A stretch of DNA of 64,000 bases. It comes from Proales similis (lineage: Eukaryota > Rotifera > Eurotatoria > Ploima > Proalidae). The position numbers and the translations under genes are program-made. The notes under the pieces are model-generated. The model was not told the origin of the DNA. It saw nothing but the letters and a program-made list of their open reading frames with translations, and made no database searches. Where the stretch lies: the NCBI GenBank assembly GCA_019059635.1, contig JAGVRJ010000010.1, positions 622,501 through 686,500 on the forward strand, written 5' to 3'. Positions 45,050 through 57,900 of the stretch are shown in pieces (positions within the stretch are counted from its first letter, which is position 1; every line of letters begins with the position of its first letter).

Positions 45050-46609
45050 ATGAAATTCGCGCAATTCGCAATATTGGCCGTGCTCAGTGAGCTTGTGCTC
45101 TCCGAACCAGTCGGACGGCCGAAAGCAATACGCTCGTCCAAGGCCAGCTCGTTCTCATGTCGGGGTCGAATGGACGAAGGCCACTACGAGCACGACAACT
45201 GCCACAAGTACTGGCATTGCGTCTACGTCGGCACCATATTCGAAACTGCGCTCGAACGCCAGTGTCCCAAGGGCACAATGTTCCATCCAATTCAACGTGT
45301 GTGCGAGATATCCACAATGGTAACTAGTTGTAGCCGAAATGGTGAACGCCGTTCGAATAATCAAATGTTTGCCGCGTAGCTCTCTTGCCAAGGCTGGAAG
45401 GAGACCATTTTCGGACGCACTTATATGCAGCAAGCGCTGAGACCAGAGTCGATCGAGTTTGTCAAAGGAATGAAGCTCTATGAATCGAACGGGTTCACCT
45501 ATCCAAGTTCAGAGGACCTGAGCGACTTGCCAGTTGTGTCATCCGAAGCGAATGATCCAGTCGAGACGGCCTCATCCACTGAGAGTAGAGTTGAAGAGCA
45601 AAACGAGATATTTGCTTCAACATCCACAGCAGCCTTGCAAAACGTGGAAGTGAGCCGCCAAGTGAACAGGGGCGACTCTCCGACCCGATTGAAAGGTCGA
45701 CCGGGACAAACGATTCCACTGACAAGATTGGAAGATCATCTTGACTCGATTGAGAAGGCAAGCCAAGAAATCAGCGAAGGCCACGCTTTGACCAAGCCGC
45801 AAGCTCCTCAGAACTTGACCATTCTATCGTCGAGTGGCGCCAAAACATTCACACTCGACAAGCTGAACAAGTTCAACGAAAGTGTTGCCAATCGAATAGC
45901 CGAGCTCGCTCAGGCCTACAGCAAGAACAAGAACGATCCGAAAATAATGGCCCAAATCGAAGTGATCAAGGACCTGTTTGGAATCAAGAATCGAACCAAG
46001 TCCAAGCAAAACGAAACTAATGTGCCTGTGGCGTCAAGCTCTCCAGCACCGGAGATCAGCTCGACAGAATCGACAGCGCCCACAACAACCATGGTTTTTA
46101 GAGTTCCTGATCAGACCAAGCAATCGGACTTGAATAAGGCGGTCAATGTGCAAGTGGCGCCCGCCGAGCCCAAATGGACTGACAGTCGCTTGGACGAGTT
46201 TTTGTTTGAAGTGAGCAATGGAGACGGCTCCAAAAAGCGAACCTTTTCCAAACCGCTTGACGAATACTACGCCTCGTACGAAGATCAAAACTACAAACTC
46301 GAAGACTTGTTTAACGAAGAAGAGCTCTCGATGCTCGACACCGACCTGCTCCTAAACCTTCAGCTCAACCTAGACAATCAGAAAAATTTAGTTTCAAGCA
46401 GCTCAGCGGCTGCCGACAAGAATGACAAAAAGCCCGACACACGAGCGCAGACCCGCGACGGAAATGTCTTTGGCGACAAGCAGCCGCTCAACACTCGTCC
46501 AAGTGAGAAACAAGTCAGAAATAACCGCGTATACTCGAGCTCTTCGCGGCCTATGTTCGCACTTCACCATTGGCTTGCCATCGCCGCCTCCTTGCTCCTC
46601 TTCGTTTAA
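45050..46609 (+). CDS. Secreted/surface protein with one chitin-binding type 2 domain
   Basis: Exons 45050-45319 and 45380-46609 give 499 residues. A signal peptide (about 1-18, MKFAQFAILAVLSELVLS) is followed by one CBM14/peritrophin-A domain (about 35-95): six cysteines and aromatic residues in CRGRMDEGHYEHDNCHKYWHC, then LERQCPKGTMFHPIQRVC and, across the splice junction, LSCQGW. The rest (about 100-480) is a hydrophilic Ser/Thr/Asn/Gln-rich region without cysteines or known domain, containing NXT/S sites. The last 14 residues (HHWLAIAASLLLFV) are hydrophobic with nothing after them, which suggests a GPI-anchor signal. The role would be attachment to chitinous cuticle, chaetae or gut lining. 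AATAAA at 46724. Confidence 0.85.
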
Positions 46610-47422
46610 GTTTTGCACCTTTTTTTCTCCTTTTTCATTTTCTTACTCAGCGTTTTTGCAAGTATTTTGAAATGATTTCCGAGTCGATCGGCCTGTTTCG
46701 TTCGGCTCTTAGTCCAGTTTATGAATAAAATCAAAAGAAAAAGCAAACGCGACTGTTGTTTCTCGACTTTTGGCCGTGGGGCGTGAATAGGGGCCGGCGC
46801 AGATGGGCAAGGCGAAAAGAAATTGAACGAAGAATGGCTGGCATGAGACTTGGTGGTGTGTGTGTGATTCCAATTATCTGGTTTAAATGTCGGCTAATTG
46901 GATAGAAACGCCTGCGAGTCCTTGAGGAATAAGGCTGTCGTGTCAACAAATCGATCAGTGGCCATCAGCAACGGCTAATTGACAAGACAATCACCACGGA
47001 CGGTTTTATGGCCACCGTGTGATAAGGTGCTCTAAAATATTTAGGGTCGTGTGTTACGTCCTCTTGCGCCTCTAAATATTTTTATTGCATTTTTCCTTAC
47101 TTCAGGGTCGTAAAGCTGATCGGGCCAGAGAAGCAACCGTCGTTCGTCTAAAACAAACACAATCCACATCGCATGCATCCAGTTTGCTATGGCCAGACTC
47201 AGGGCTGGAGTTCTGACTCAGAGAGGGGGGGAGAGAGAGAGAGAGCGAATAAACGTTAGCTCGTTCAAAGATATGAGGACGAGTCATTTGCCGACTCTTG
47301 ATTGATTAGATCTGCCCTCGTTCTTCATTATTGGTTTCGATTCCATAAAAGAGAATTAGATTCTCGCCTATCTGCTTAGTAAATGACGTTTGCGATGCTG
47401 GAAGGCGGCGAACGTCTCTGTG

Positions 47423-47480
47423 TATCTGCTCTGTGTGTGTGTGTATCTGCTGTGTGTGTGTATCTGCTGTGTGTGTGTGA
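47423..47480. repeat. TATCTGCT plus (GT)n minisatellite
   Basis: TATCTGCT recurs at 47423, 47444 and 47461, each followed by a run of GT dinucleotides, giving a tandem array of units about 17-21 bp long. Non-coding. Confidence 0.85.
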
Positions 47481-48108
47481 GTAAAACGGCGTGACAAAGA
47501 GAAGAAGCGCGAGGTGCGAAACAATGAATGTATCGTTTGAAGATAAATTTATCAGCAAATTTGAGTTAAATTAAAGCAAATAAATATAAATTATGAGAGA
47601 TACCAGGATGAAACGTTTGACTGAGCGGATGATTGGGACAAAATGAGAGACAGACTGAATATGAAAGAGGCGACAAGGGCGGCAGATTAGAAGACAGCGC
47701 GCGCGCTCGCTTCACGGGCGGTCCAAGCGTCCTCTCGTGCGACCAAGACTCTGCCCGATCTTGAGATTACGAATTTCAATTTATTGGCCGTTTATTAATC
47801 TATTTAGTGCGATTTAATCAGTATTGTGCGTCGACACGGTGCACGTACAATTGACGTTCAGGTGAGAATTGCCAGTGTCTGATTGAGGCCATCTCTCGCG
47901 CAGTGATAGGTAAAGGGAGAAACGGGCTCGAGACCAAGAGAGAGAGAGAGAGGGAGTCGAAGCGAATGCATGGGCGGACTATGCCAAATTAGAGCCTGCT
48001 CGAATAGATTGAAAACAAAAACTCGCACCAATCTGGACCAATCGCACTAGAACGAGTGAGCGATCTTATCACACAGATGAGCCAATCGCAGCGCTTAGGC
48101 GAGACGAG

Positions 48109-48287
48109 TTTATGCAAATTAGACTCGGCTCGATTTTCTATTGGCCAGCTTGCTCACTTTTATTTATTGGACTCGTGTGTGTGTGTGAGATTGTTCTTAA
48201 ATAAGTGAAAAATAGAATCAGAGCGAGGCATGAATATTTGCTTGGTGATTGTTCTCGTTGCCTTTCAAATGTGTTTATGATTTATGA
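48109..48287 (+). promoter_or_regulatory. Caudal/POU-type motif group upstream of Cdx
   Basis: TTTATG at 48109-48114 overlaps a perfect octamer ATGCAAAT at 48112-48119, and a head-to-tail pair TTTATGATTTATGA spans 48274-48287. TTTATG is the core preferred by Cdx/caudal homeodomains and ATGCAAAT is the POU octamer. They lie 235-410 bp before the Cdx start codon. Motif presence is seen; regulatory function is inferred. Confidence 0.4.
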
Positions 48288-48521
48288 GAACGGTCCATGA
48301 TCAGCAGCAGCAGCAGCAGCAAACAGCAACATTGGCTCTAATTGATTGATAAGATTAGCATTGATTGGCAAAAGGCCACCAGCACCTTGCTCCCTATTTA
48401 TTAAGTCTAATCTTTAGATTCGATTCATTGCGACCAGCAAGTGCTAGCAAAACAGCAAAGCTTTAGAAAAAAAAAACAACAACAACTCTAGACTGGAATT
48501 CTCGTTGGCACACGTTGAAAC

Positions 48522-51168
48522 ATGCACGAGATCTACTCTTCTTCGCCCATGTACACTTTTCCGGTGCAGTCCGAGGAGGCCAGCTCGAGCATGGCTGGCA
48601 TTGCTCTGAAGCTGGAAAAGGCAGAAACGGCATCGCTTGAGCAGGACTACGACTACTGCAAACTGGGCGTGCAGTGGCGCATGACGCCGCCAACTTCGTC
48701 GCTTACGTCCTCACTCGCTTCGTCTTCGTCCTCAAAGCACTCGTCGCCAAACACGACTGGCGGCGAGTCGAGCTCCGAGCTTTTCGCCTCCTCTTCTGGC
48801 CACCACGAACTCAAACGAATTAAAAGCTCGTCCATATTTTCTACAATAAATAACCAACCAATGTACACGACAGATAAGATAGACCTATCGTCGTCGTCGT
48901 CGTCATCGTCGTCGTCTTCATCTGCGACAGCACAAACAACATCAGCTTCAGGAGCAGTAACTGCACCGAACGTCCTAGTAACATCGTCATCTCAAGAGGG
49001 CAATGATAAGGAGATTGAGAAGCAGCGCCAATCACAATTGGGCCTCGAAAGCAATTTGTTCGTCACTTCAAGTGCTTCGTTTGGTTTGGTCAAGCCAACC
49101 GATTGCGACTCGTACGCCTCTTCCTACTGCTATTACCCGTACGTGAATCGAACCGAGCACGGCTATGGACGTTTGCCATTGGACGCAGCTCGAATGTTCA
49201 AGAACGAGTCTGCTTGCTCGACGTCATCAATCACATCGTCCTCGTCCTCGTCAACAACACCTTCTTTGCTGAACCATCTCAGTCCGCCGGGCGAGTCTCA
49301 CTTTCCTGCTTACGAGCTGGCCCAAGCGGACAAGCAGATGCGATCGGACAACCCGAGCCACAGTTTTGCCGGCTCAATCAACTTCAACCAAACTTACGGT
49401 TCAATGTCTTCATCCTCATCTTTCGCAACATCGCCGGGCTCGGGGGTGAACAAGCTCGCCTCGCCCAACTTTGTCAATCAACCGCAATCGAGAGGCTTCG
49501 ATGCGTCCAAGAGCACATCCGCCTCAATTAATTCCAACAACAAGACAGAGTCCTTTGACTGGATGAAACCAGTCAAAAGTCAGTCGAACGGTAAATAATT
49601 TTTTCATATTTTCGAGCGACATTCAAGATAGGAGACGTTTGCATTTTGTTTTTGATTAATTCACGGCCATAAAGAGATTAGCGGATTATTAGCGAGTGTT
49701 TAGAGAGCAGTTTTATTGCATTTACACGATTGTAATACGCTGGGGCTAAGTAAACAAGGCCGGACAAAGATAAGGCATCAGGTCGCCTCAGTTCCAGTGT
49801 GCACTGGTTAAAACCATTCTCCTCTCACTCAATTTCAATCGGCTGCTCGTGGCGCTCCGGTTCTTCTTTTATGGCTTTATGGTTTTTATGGCTCAGACCA
49901 AATATCAGCGGTACGGTCATAAAACCGTTTTTGACTATCTCGTCATTCAATTTGCCTAAACAAATACGGCGCCACGTACCAGTGTTCCTTGTTGTCTGCC
50001 TGTCAAAGAGTGATAGATAGAGACTTTTTTGTTCTTGTTTAAAAATCATCTCATTTGCAAATGAACAAACAAAGCGAGCACAACTCGGCTCTTTTAAAGT
50101 CATGCCCGAGAGCGTCTCTGATTTTTATACGACTCTGGCCTCAGTGATTTACAATTTCTTTGTTCTGGCTGCTTTCTAACGTTGCAATTGGCGTTTAAAG
50201 GTAAAACACGCACCAAAGACAAGTACCGGGTGGTCTACTCTGAGCCGCAGCGTGTCGAGCTTGAGAAGGAGTTCCTCTACAGCAAATACATAACCATCAA
50301 GCGCAAGGCCGAGCTGTCGCAGACTCTCAATCTGTCCGAACGTCAAATAAAAATATGGTTTCAGAATCGACGCGCCAAAGAGCGCAAAACGAACCGCAAA
50401 CTCAAACTGGAAAGCAACGTCTCCTCCACCACGTCGAGTGGCAAGAATCAAAACAAGACGAGCAAAGAGATCAAACAGTCCTACATGGACTACTCCGAGG
50501 ACGAGAGCTCCGAGTTCGGTGATGAAATCGACCCAAAGGAGGCCAGCCAGATGAGTGCTAAATCAAAGGATGCAAATAGAATCAAAAAGCCCGACCAGAC
50601 TGATCAGTCGCTTATGAACCAACCGGTCGGCTTCGCCTATCCGCCGTACAGAGTCGAACTTGAAAAGCAGAGTGGCGACAATGTCTACTCTTCCAACCAG
50701 GAAGAGATGAGGAAACTAGTGGCCGACTCGTCCTCCACAGCCGCAATCAGCGATCTGAACGGCTCATACCCGGGCGAGTCGACTTACTACTCAAACGCCA
50801 ACGTCTACGAGTCTGCCGCCTATCCGTCTGCAAATTTCTACTCAGCCTACACATGCCAGCCGAGCGGCCAGTCAAGCGGCTTCGTTCCGAATCCGTACCA
50901 TCAGTATTACCACCAGTTTGCTTACGAGGACGCTTACTCGCTTCCGTATGGGACGGCGGCGGCTGCAACAGCAGCAGGGACGGGCAACGCTGCAGGCGGA
51001 TACATGACTCCGAGTGGCGAGTACTCGGCTCCGAACGATCTTATGACCATTGGCAAGCAATCTATGATCACCTCATCTCCGCTGCCCTCTGCCTCCGGCT
51101 CGCTATCCTCCTCTTCCTCGTCGTCTCTGTTTGTGGCCAACATGCTCTCACAGTTTCAATCGATCTAA
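48522..51168 (+). CDS. CDX: Cdx/caudal ParaHox homeodomain transcription factor
   Basis: Caudal proteins pattern the posterior body and gut. Two exons, 48522-49590 and 50201-51168, give 678 residues, about twice vertebrate CDX2. The homeodomain (about 357-418) matches Cdx at most positions, including the N-terminal arm [12 protein letters not shown] and helix 3 [16 protein letters not shown]. The hexapeptide-type PBX motif FDWMKP sits about a dozen residues upstream, just before the intron, as in other Cdx genes. The flanks are long and low in complexity: poly-Ser runs (encoded by TCG/TCA repeats near 48886-48925), Ser/Tyr/Asn-rich sequence and an Ala run after the homeodomain. The 610-bp intron is the longest seen in any gene of the window. 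AATAAA at 51581. No Gsx or Xlox gene is present within the window. Confidence 0.96.
49667..49923 (+). promoter_or_regulatory. Cluster of caudal-type sites in the Cdx intron
   Basis: TTTATGG occurs three times within 24 bp (49868-49874, 49876-49882, 49885-49891), with reverse-strand copies CCATAAA at 49667-49673 and CATAAA at 49918-49923. TTTATG is the Cdx core site. Five copies in a 610-bp intron compares with about 0.3 expected for a random 6-mer on both strands at even base composition. Likely an intronic element for Cdx input, possibly autoregulatory; function is inferred. Confidence 0.5.
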
Positions 51169-51970
51169 GTTAAATCTCACATTTGGCACATTTAGTGTCA
51201 TCCAGACTATGCTTTTCGCTGATCGTCTCCTCTTTTATTGTCTTTTATTTCTTCACGTTGAATCGCTCGTTTTGGGTCTCAAGTATTTGTCTGTGCGTCT
51301 CTCTCTCTCTCTCATTTAATCTCCAACCTATTTGTCTTATTTGTCGACGCTTCTCGTATTTGTTGTAATTATCTATATTTTCTATTTACCTTCGTGCTTA
51401 TCTCCAAAAGAGCTGCTTCTCATCTTTTTGTTTCTTTTTCATGTTCGACCAGCTCTCTCACGCAGCCACTTAGATCGAGCGTTTTTTTGTCGCTGCTAAG
51501 CTGCTTTACTTTTTCCTCCATACTCCAAAAAATTCAAGCACTTGATTCGAATTATATCTCGTTTTGTAGTCTATTAGACCAATAAAGCAAAATTAAAAAT
51601 TCATGCTCCGCATCTTGGCTCCTCTTCATCTCCTTTGAGTCGACCTTTCACCAGTCGGTTATCAAGTGCCCGGCCCATCAAAGTATTTAAGGATTAAGGC
51701 TTGAATCCGTTTGTTGCTGGCTGAGTATTTTTATTGGCCGGAAGAAAAAGAAACAAAGAGTTTAGCAATTAAGACACCAAAACAACGAGTCACGTGATGC
51801 ACGTCTAAAACAGCACTAAACGATTTAAAGGAAAATGAAGAGCTCAAGTTGGGACTAAATTGAGAAACGAACCAACAGACTAGGCATATAGAGTCAAGTT
51901 AAGGTATGTGCGGCCGAGGCCGTAGTTGGCAAGAGTTTCTGGCAGTCAGGGCTGTTCAAGTTTAGGTTAT
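51169..51970. other. Convergent 3' region of Cdx and receptor phosphatase
   Basis: T-rich untranslated sequence with a CT run (about 51297-51315). AATAAA at 51581-51586 (+) serves Cdx; AATAAA at 51735-51730 (-) serves the phosphatase. No gene. Confidence 0.6.
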
Positions 51971-54900
51971 TTACAAGTCGACACGACTGAGCCTTTCTCT
52001 TGACAAATAGAGCGGCTTGGACGCACTATCGATGCTCTTTGGCGATTTAGAGGCCGATTTTGGCGAGTGGTTCGCACTGACAATCAGCGCCGGCTGGGCA
52101 AAGTTCGCTTTTGTACCAGAACAGGAAGATGCGGAGGACTCTGTGGAAGTGACTGCGGTCGACGATGACGAAGAGGTTATTGAGGAGGCGGGCGGTGTGG
52201 ACGCGTACGCGATTATCATCGACGGCTTTTGGTCAAGTATTTCTTTCCTTTCGACCACATGAGGCTGATTTGGTGTGAGTGGTGGTGGCTGCTGCCTATG
52301 TTTATGAGAATGCGCATTGTACTCGGGCGGCTCGTCACGCACAGGACGTTGAATTGAGAACAGCGCCCGCTTGAACGATGCGCTTTTCAACCGCATCGTG
52401 TTCATCAACTTGTAGGCCCTGGAGCTGCCCGACGCATTCTTCTTGTTCACTCTTCCGCTCTTCCTGAATCGGTCGTTGATCAAGAACGAAGGAAGTATGC
52501 ACGGTTTGTCAAGACCAGTGGACTTGGAACTCATCGTGCTGTTTTCCTCTTCGTTCAGTTGGCTGCATGGTCGCGATCCCGATCGATTGAAGTTGTGCAG
52601 ACGAGCTCCGATCGCCTCGCTAGAAACGTTTCGGCTCTTGGCCAAACTTTTGTTCAACGTGCCGTTCCTGATCAACTCGCTGCTGCCGCCTGCAGCCAAC
52701 TGTGAGCTCGAGTACTGACTCGAAACGTTGTCATAGTTGCTCAACTCGGCTCCGGCTTGAAGAGAAGCGCTCATAAGTGACTGCAGATGACTATCAATGT
52801 TCGCATTCAAGTAGCTCTTGAACTGATGCTGGCTGTTGGAGTTCAGGTCGTTGAACAAGTACTCGACCGCTTCGTAGAGCAGCGTGAGATTGCTCTTGCT
52901 GGACCAGACGCCCGGCCTTCGCAGGTGATACATTTTCGCCGTCTCGTAGACGTTCACACTTCCCTCGAGCTTGATCAAGTTCTGGAAAGTGTACAGAGCG
53001 CAGAAAGTCGCCGCTCGATGTCCGCCCAGCAAGTCATGGACAATGATCGGAGGCAACAGATTGGCGCTGTACGTCGAATTGATCGTCTCCGAGGCAAACG
53101 CTTGAACGCGACTTGACTTTACCGCATCGATAAGGTCGAACGTCGACTTGATCGAGGTGCAGCTGTCTGGCCAGTAGGCTGCACTGATCATCTTCACACA
53201 AAACTCGTAGTCCTCGTCGATCGACTGAAGCAGGAACTCGCGCACGACCATGTCGATTTCGAAGTTTTCTTCCTTGAGAAGGACGCTGAAGCTTTCGCAT
53301 TTCATGCTCTCGCCCAACGGCAGCCAGTAGGCAGCGCACTGCTCTGTGTCGTCCGAGTTGAGCATCACTATTTGATTTGAATTGTTGTCCCAGACCATTT
53401 GCCAGAATTGTGAGCGTGTCTCCTCGTTCGGATACTGTGTGATGATGAACTCGTCTTGTCTGCTCGCTCCGTGAACGTAGCTGGCGTTTATGTACTCGGC
53501 GCTGTCGTTGAGGAAATTGGGCGACAGAACGACTCGGCTGTTGTTGACTGAACAAATTCCATTTAGTCTAAAATATAGAGGCTAAAATGGAAAAGAAAAG
53601 CTACCTGGCACTATTTGTTGACTTCGATTTTTGGCTCGATTATGCGGAAGATTGGCGATCGACACCTGATAGTCGCGCGGCTTGAACTCGGTGATCAAAT
53701 CGAACTGACGGTCGAGCAGTTTGCAGCCGTCGATCGTCTGCTCCAGGCTGTCGACGTACATTTTGTAGTTGGTCTCGTTGAGCTCGGTCTCGCCGCTCTT
53801 AATGGACTCGAGCACGCAGTCGTAAATGAATATGAACTGCTCTTCGGTCTGGACGAGATAATTGCGCTGATGTCGAATGTGCTTGAGAAATGTGTGAATG
53901 TTGACGGTCGCCTTGTGCTTGATCTGATTCATCATCGAATCGATCACAATGTAGGTGCCGGTGCGACCTACGCCGGCGCTGCAGTGCACCACAATAGGTC
54001 CGCCCATCTCTGGATTAGAGCGTGCCGATTTCTTGATGAACGTCAGAACGGGCATTATGTAAAATGGCACCCCATGGTCTGGCCAGTCGGTGAAGTGGTA
54101 CTGGTAGATCATGCGCTCTGACTGCGCTCTCTTTTTAACGTTTCGGTTCTTCAGAATGAAAACGCGCTTCGTGTAGAATGCCAGAGTGACTGTTTGAACG
54201 TGAGCGACTTGAAATCCTCCGTAGATTTCGAAGCCTTCGTCCGGCCAGTATTGGTCGCACTTGATCTAAATTGACCAGTAAGCTGCATGTCACAAACATG
54301 AAGCGGCTGTTGGATGCTCACCCTTCCTTTTTCTTTGACGTTCGTGATCATCACCACCACGCTGCAGTTCTTCTCCCACATCATGCGCCAAAAGTCGGCG
54401 AACGTATTCGGCATCGGACCCTGTGTGGCGATGTAGGCGTTTTGCTTGTGATAGCCCTGCAATTTTGAATTTGGTCAAAAACGAGCGTTTGCATTGGCAG
54501 ATATTCAAAAGCTAAAACTCACGTCAACATAGTTGGCGTTTATGTAGCCGACGCTCTCGTCCATCTCGTCATGTTGCAGTTTAACTCGACTGTGATCGTC
54601 TATTCAATTGAACCGATTAGAGGGCTGAATTGCTTGACTGACGTTGGAGAGTTCACTCACAAGTGAGAATGTTCGAGTAGCGGTTCTTGTTTCGATTGCA
54701 TTCCAGAAGCGAAACTTCAGACGAGTAGGCAAACGATTTCGTCGCCGCAGTGATCTCCTTTAAATGAGCGACGATTACTTGTGTTTGCTGAGCGGATCGC
54801 CTAAATCAGGAGAGGAGAACTTACCTCGTAGAGCTGGGCAAAGCCGAAATCGCCGTCCACATGCATCTGTTGAACGTAGGCTTCAAAGAGGCGGGCATCG

Positions 54901-57900
54901 ATCGCGTCAACGTCCTCTGCAACAAGTTCGGAGCGATTAGTCGGAGTTTGGAGACGTGAATTAGAGACGGACAACAACAGCGGTTAGAATTAAGCGGGAG
55001 ACAAAAAAAAATAAAGCAGCAAATTAAAGCGAGCCAGTAAACAATCAACCAAAAAGACGGTAGAGCGGGTTAGAAAAGTAGACGGAGCAAATAAACGACA
55101 GAAATTGCATAAAACAACATTCAACAGATTAAGGAAGGTTATCAATCAACTCGCGTCACTCAAATTAACCTTTGTAAATCAAGATCTTGTTCAGATTGAG
55201 CTTGGCCTTTATTGAGTTGGTGAAGCTGGTCGAATAGTATGAGATGACCTGATTGAACGCGTTGCTCATGCCGGTCGGCTCGGCTTGTTCACCGGCACGC
55301 GTGGCTCGAGCCACAGCGACAAGCGGCGACGCAACCGAGCCCTCACCGTCCTCATCGGCGCCCATTGGCTTTCTCAAACGACCCTTCAGCAGAAGCAGAG
55401 TATTGTAAGGGTTTAGCCAGCGTCTGCTCGACCCTGCGTCGAGACGGCTCGTGCTGCTTGCACGCTCTATCCCCTCTTCGTCATTCGGCTTTTGCCGGTT
55501 TTGTTTGAACAGGCGCGCTTTAAGAAGCGATTTGAACATGTGAAATGAGTTGAATTTAAGAGTAAAGCGGAACGCGGCGTGAGAAGTCGAATCAAGCCAA
55601 TCAGGCATTCAAGTGGGTAGGGAAAAAGATCAAAGCGAAAAGAGAAACTTGAGTAGATACCGTATTGATGGTTAAATGTGGAGAATGGCTTGTGAAACAT
55701 TCGCGACGACACCATGGGCGTCGACAGGGCATAGTCTGTTTGGTTGGCAGTGTAGGCCGGTAGCGGCGGCGGCGGTGCCTGCTTGCTGCGCTTTATGCTC
55801 GGCTCTTCCAGAGAGCTTGCTTTGAACAGTGTGTTGTTTTTCAAGTTCTGCAGATAGTCCGGAAGGAGGCCATATTTTCTGCTCAAGATGCACATGAGCG
55901 AGTTGCAATATGGTGACTCGGCGGTGCTCACTTACCGTTTCATGATCAAACAGAACAGAAAGCCGACGATCAATATTATCAGAGCGCATATGGTGGTCAT
56001 GACCAGACCCACAACAGAGCTCGCCTCGCCTATGAATGTGTCGAGCGTTGAATCGAGCGGTGAATAGCTGAGCGAGAAAAGGGTCGATATCTTGCCTTTT
56101 ATCGAGTTCATTCGTGTGCACTCGACTTGCAGCGGATCAAGCCAATAGGTCCTGTGCTCGGTTAGAAGCTTTACTTTGAATATGTAGCGCGAGTCGGTTG
56201 GCAACGGAACAGAGTCGGCTTCCGTAAGCAGGTCTCTTGTTCGCCTCTCACTCTCGCCTTCTGTTGTTTTATTCGATTATTGTTATTATTATTTTTGTCA
56301 ATAAAATATGCTTCGAAGTAGAAAAATGAATGAAATGGCCAAGTACGTGTTTGATGTAGATGCCGGGTCGTCTTGCCCGCTCCCGATGCCTCTGCAAAAT
56401 CGAACGCATTGGTGAGGTTTACTCTCACAACCTAATTTCAATCAAGAGTGAGTATTAGGCAAAAAGGTCAAATGCCGCCACTGCCGCCGCCGCCTCCCCA
56501 CCATAACACACGCCGACCAGTCATGAGCCGTCGACCTCATTTCAAAGCGCCTTCATAACCTTTTATCTCGGCATAAAAGCAAGTCATGGGGCAAGCATTT
56601 ACGGCCGGCTCGGCTTGTTGCGGCTGCGTCGGGCTCAAGTTGGGCAAAAAAGTTACCTGAGAACGATTCTCGCGTTTCAACGTAAAATTGACTGAGCGAG
56701 CACTAGCTCCGATCGGTTTGAGCGATCTCAGGCTCGACTTGGCCTCGGCTGGCATGAGCACTTGGAATTTGTAGAATGCCGGCGTGGCTGAGTTGAGTGG
56801 CGCCAGTTCAGACGGATGATGGTCGATTCGAAATTTGAGCTCTTGGTTCGGCTGGACTAGACAGTCGTTGATGGTCAACAATTTGTTTGTCGATTCTCGT
56901 GTGCTTGCCATCTGCCGCTGCATCGCCCGGGTAGTCGATAGAATGTACGGCTGCATCGACGACTTGCGACGCAAGTTTTCGGCCGAATCGATTAGAAAAG
57001 TTTGGCCCGAATCATGGAGGTCGCCAATTTGATGCGAATTGCACTTTGAACTAATCAGCAGGTAAGAGGCGCCTGCGACTGCGAGTAAGCTTTGAGTGGA
57101 AAAGGCTTGATCGACCTCTTGGTCTCTATGGCTAGTGGCGCCCAAGCCAAACACGCACAAAGGACTGCTGAAGAAAAACGAGCGCTGGTTGCTGTAGCCT
57201 TGTTGTTTTTCACAGTCCGTGTAGACTGCGTGGTCAAGGCCATCGTGTCTACTTTGAGTAAGCATGAAAAAGTCGTGAAATTGGCTGGCATTGGCCAGAA
57301 TTCCGCTGCTCAGATTGAATGCTTGAAGATTGCTGTTGAGAACATTGTTCGAGAAGCTTATTGAGGCGAAGAGCTGCTTGTTGGAGTGGAACAGAGAATC
57401 GGGCGACTCGTTGTTGAGACGGTTCGACGTCGCTATTTTACAGTTGACGATCGGCTCGAACTTTGCGTCGGCCAGTCGAGTGCGGAAGGTCAAATTGAGC
57501 GGCTGTCCGAGCTGTTCCCCCTTGTTTGAGTAGAGACGGAGAGTGTATTCGGTATCGGCAGCTAGTCCCTCTAAAATAAAGTCCATTCGCGGCTCGAGCA
57601 GAGCGCTACTGCCCTCCATTAAGACGAGGCCGCTCTCCAGTCTGAGCCAAAGTAGCTTTAAATGGTTCTTTTGCGCAGAGCTGATTAAACGTTAGCACTT
57701 ACTCGATCAGAGAGTAGACTAGGCCTGGAACAAATCCAGATGAACCAACTCGCACAGTGGCGCGATGCGAGTCAACCGCAAGCAATGATGCGCTTAAATT
57801 GCCGCTCGAGAGCTGTTTGGGAAGAGTATCTGCCATTCAACTCGATTAAGTTTGATTTTGGCCAAATTAGAAGCCGCATTAAATTACATTTGACGCTAAT

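Larger units (their letters stand above)
46610..48521. other. 1.9-kb region upstream of Cdx
   Basis: No gene recognised. Contains the poly(A) signal of the chitin-binding gene, a GA run (about 47221-47246), the GT/TATCTGCT minisatellite (47423-47480), a CAG run (48303-48323) and, within 420 bp of the Cdx start, several homeodomain- and POU-type motifs described separately. Confidence 0.55.

Noticed and set aside
46610-48521. Search for conserved microRNA precursors near Cdx.
   Set aside because: No seed or mature sequence of the common animal microRNAs I could recall was found.
57681-57702. A 22-bp intron in the phosphatase ectodomain suggested by the first in-frame acceptor.
   Set aside because: Too short to splice; a better acceptor at 57642-57643 gives a normal 61-bp intron and a more typical FN3 spacing.
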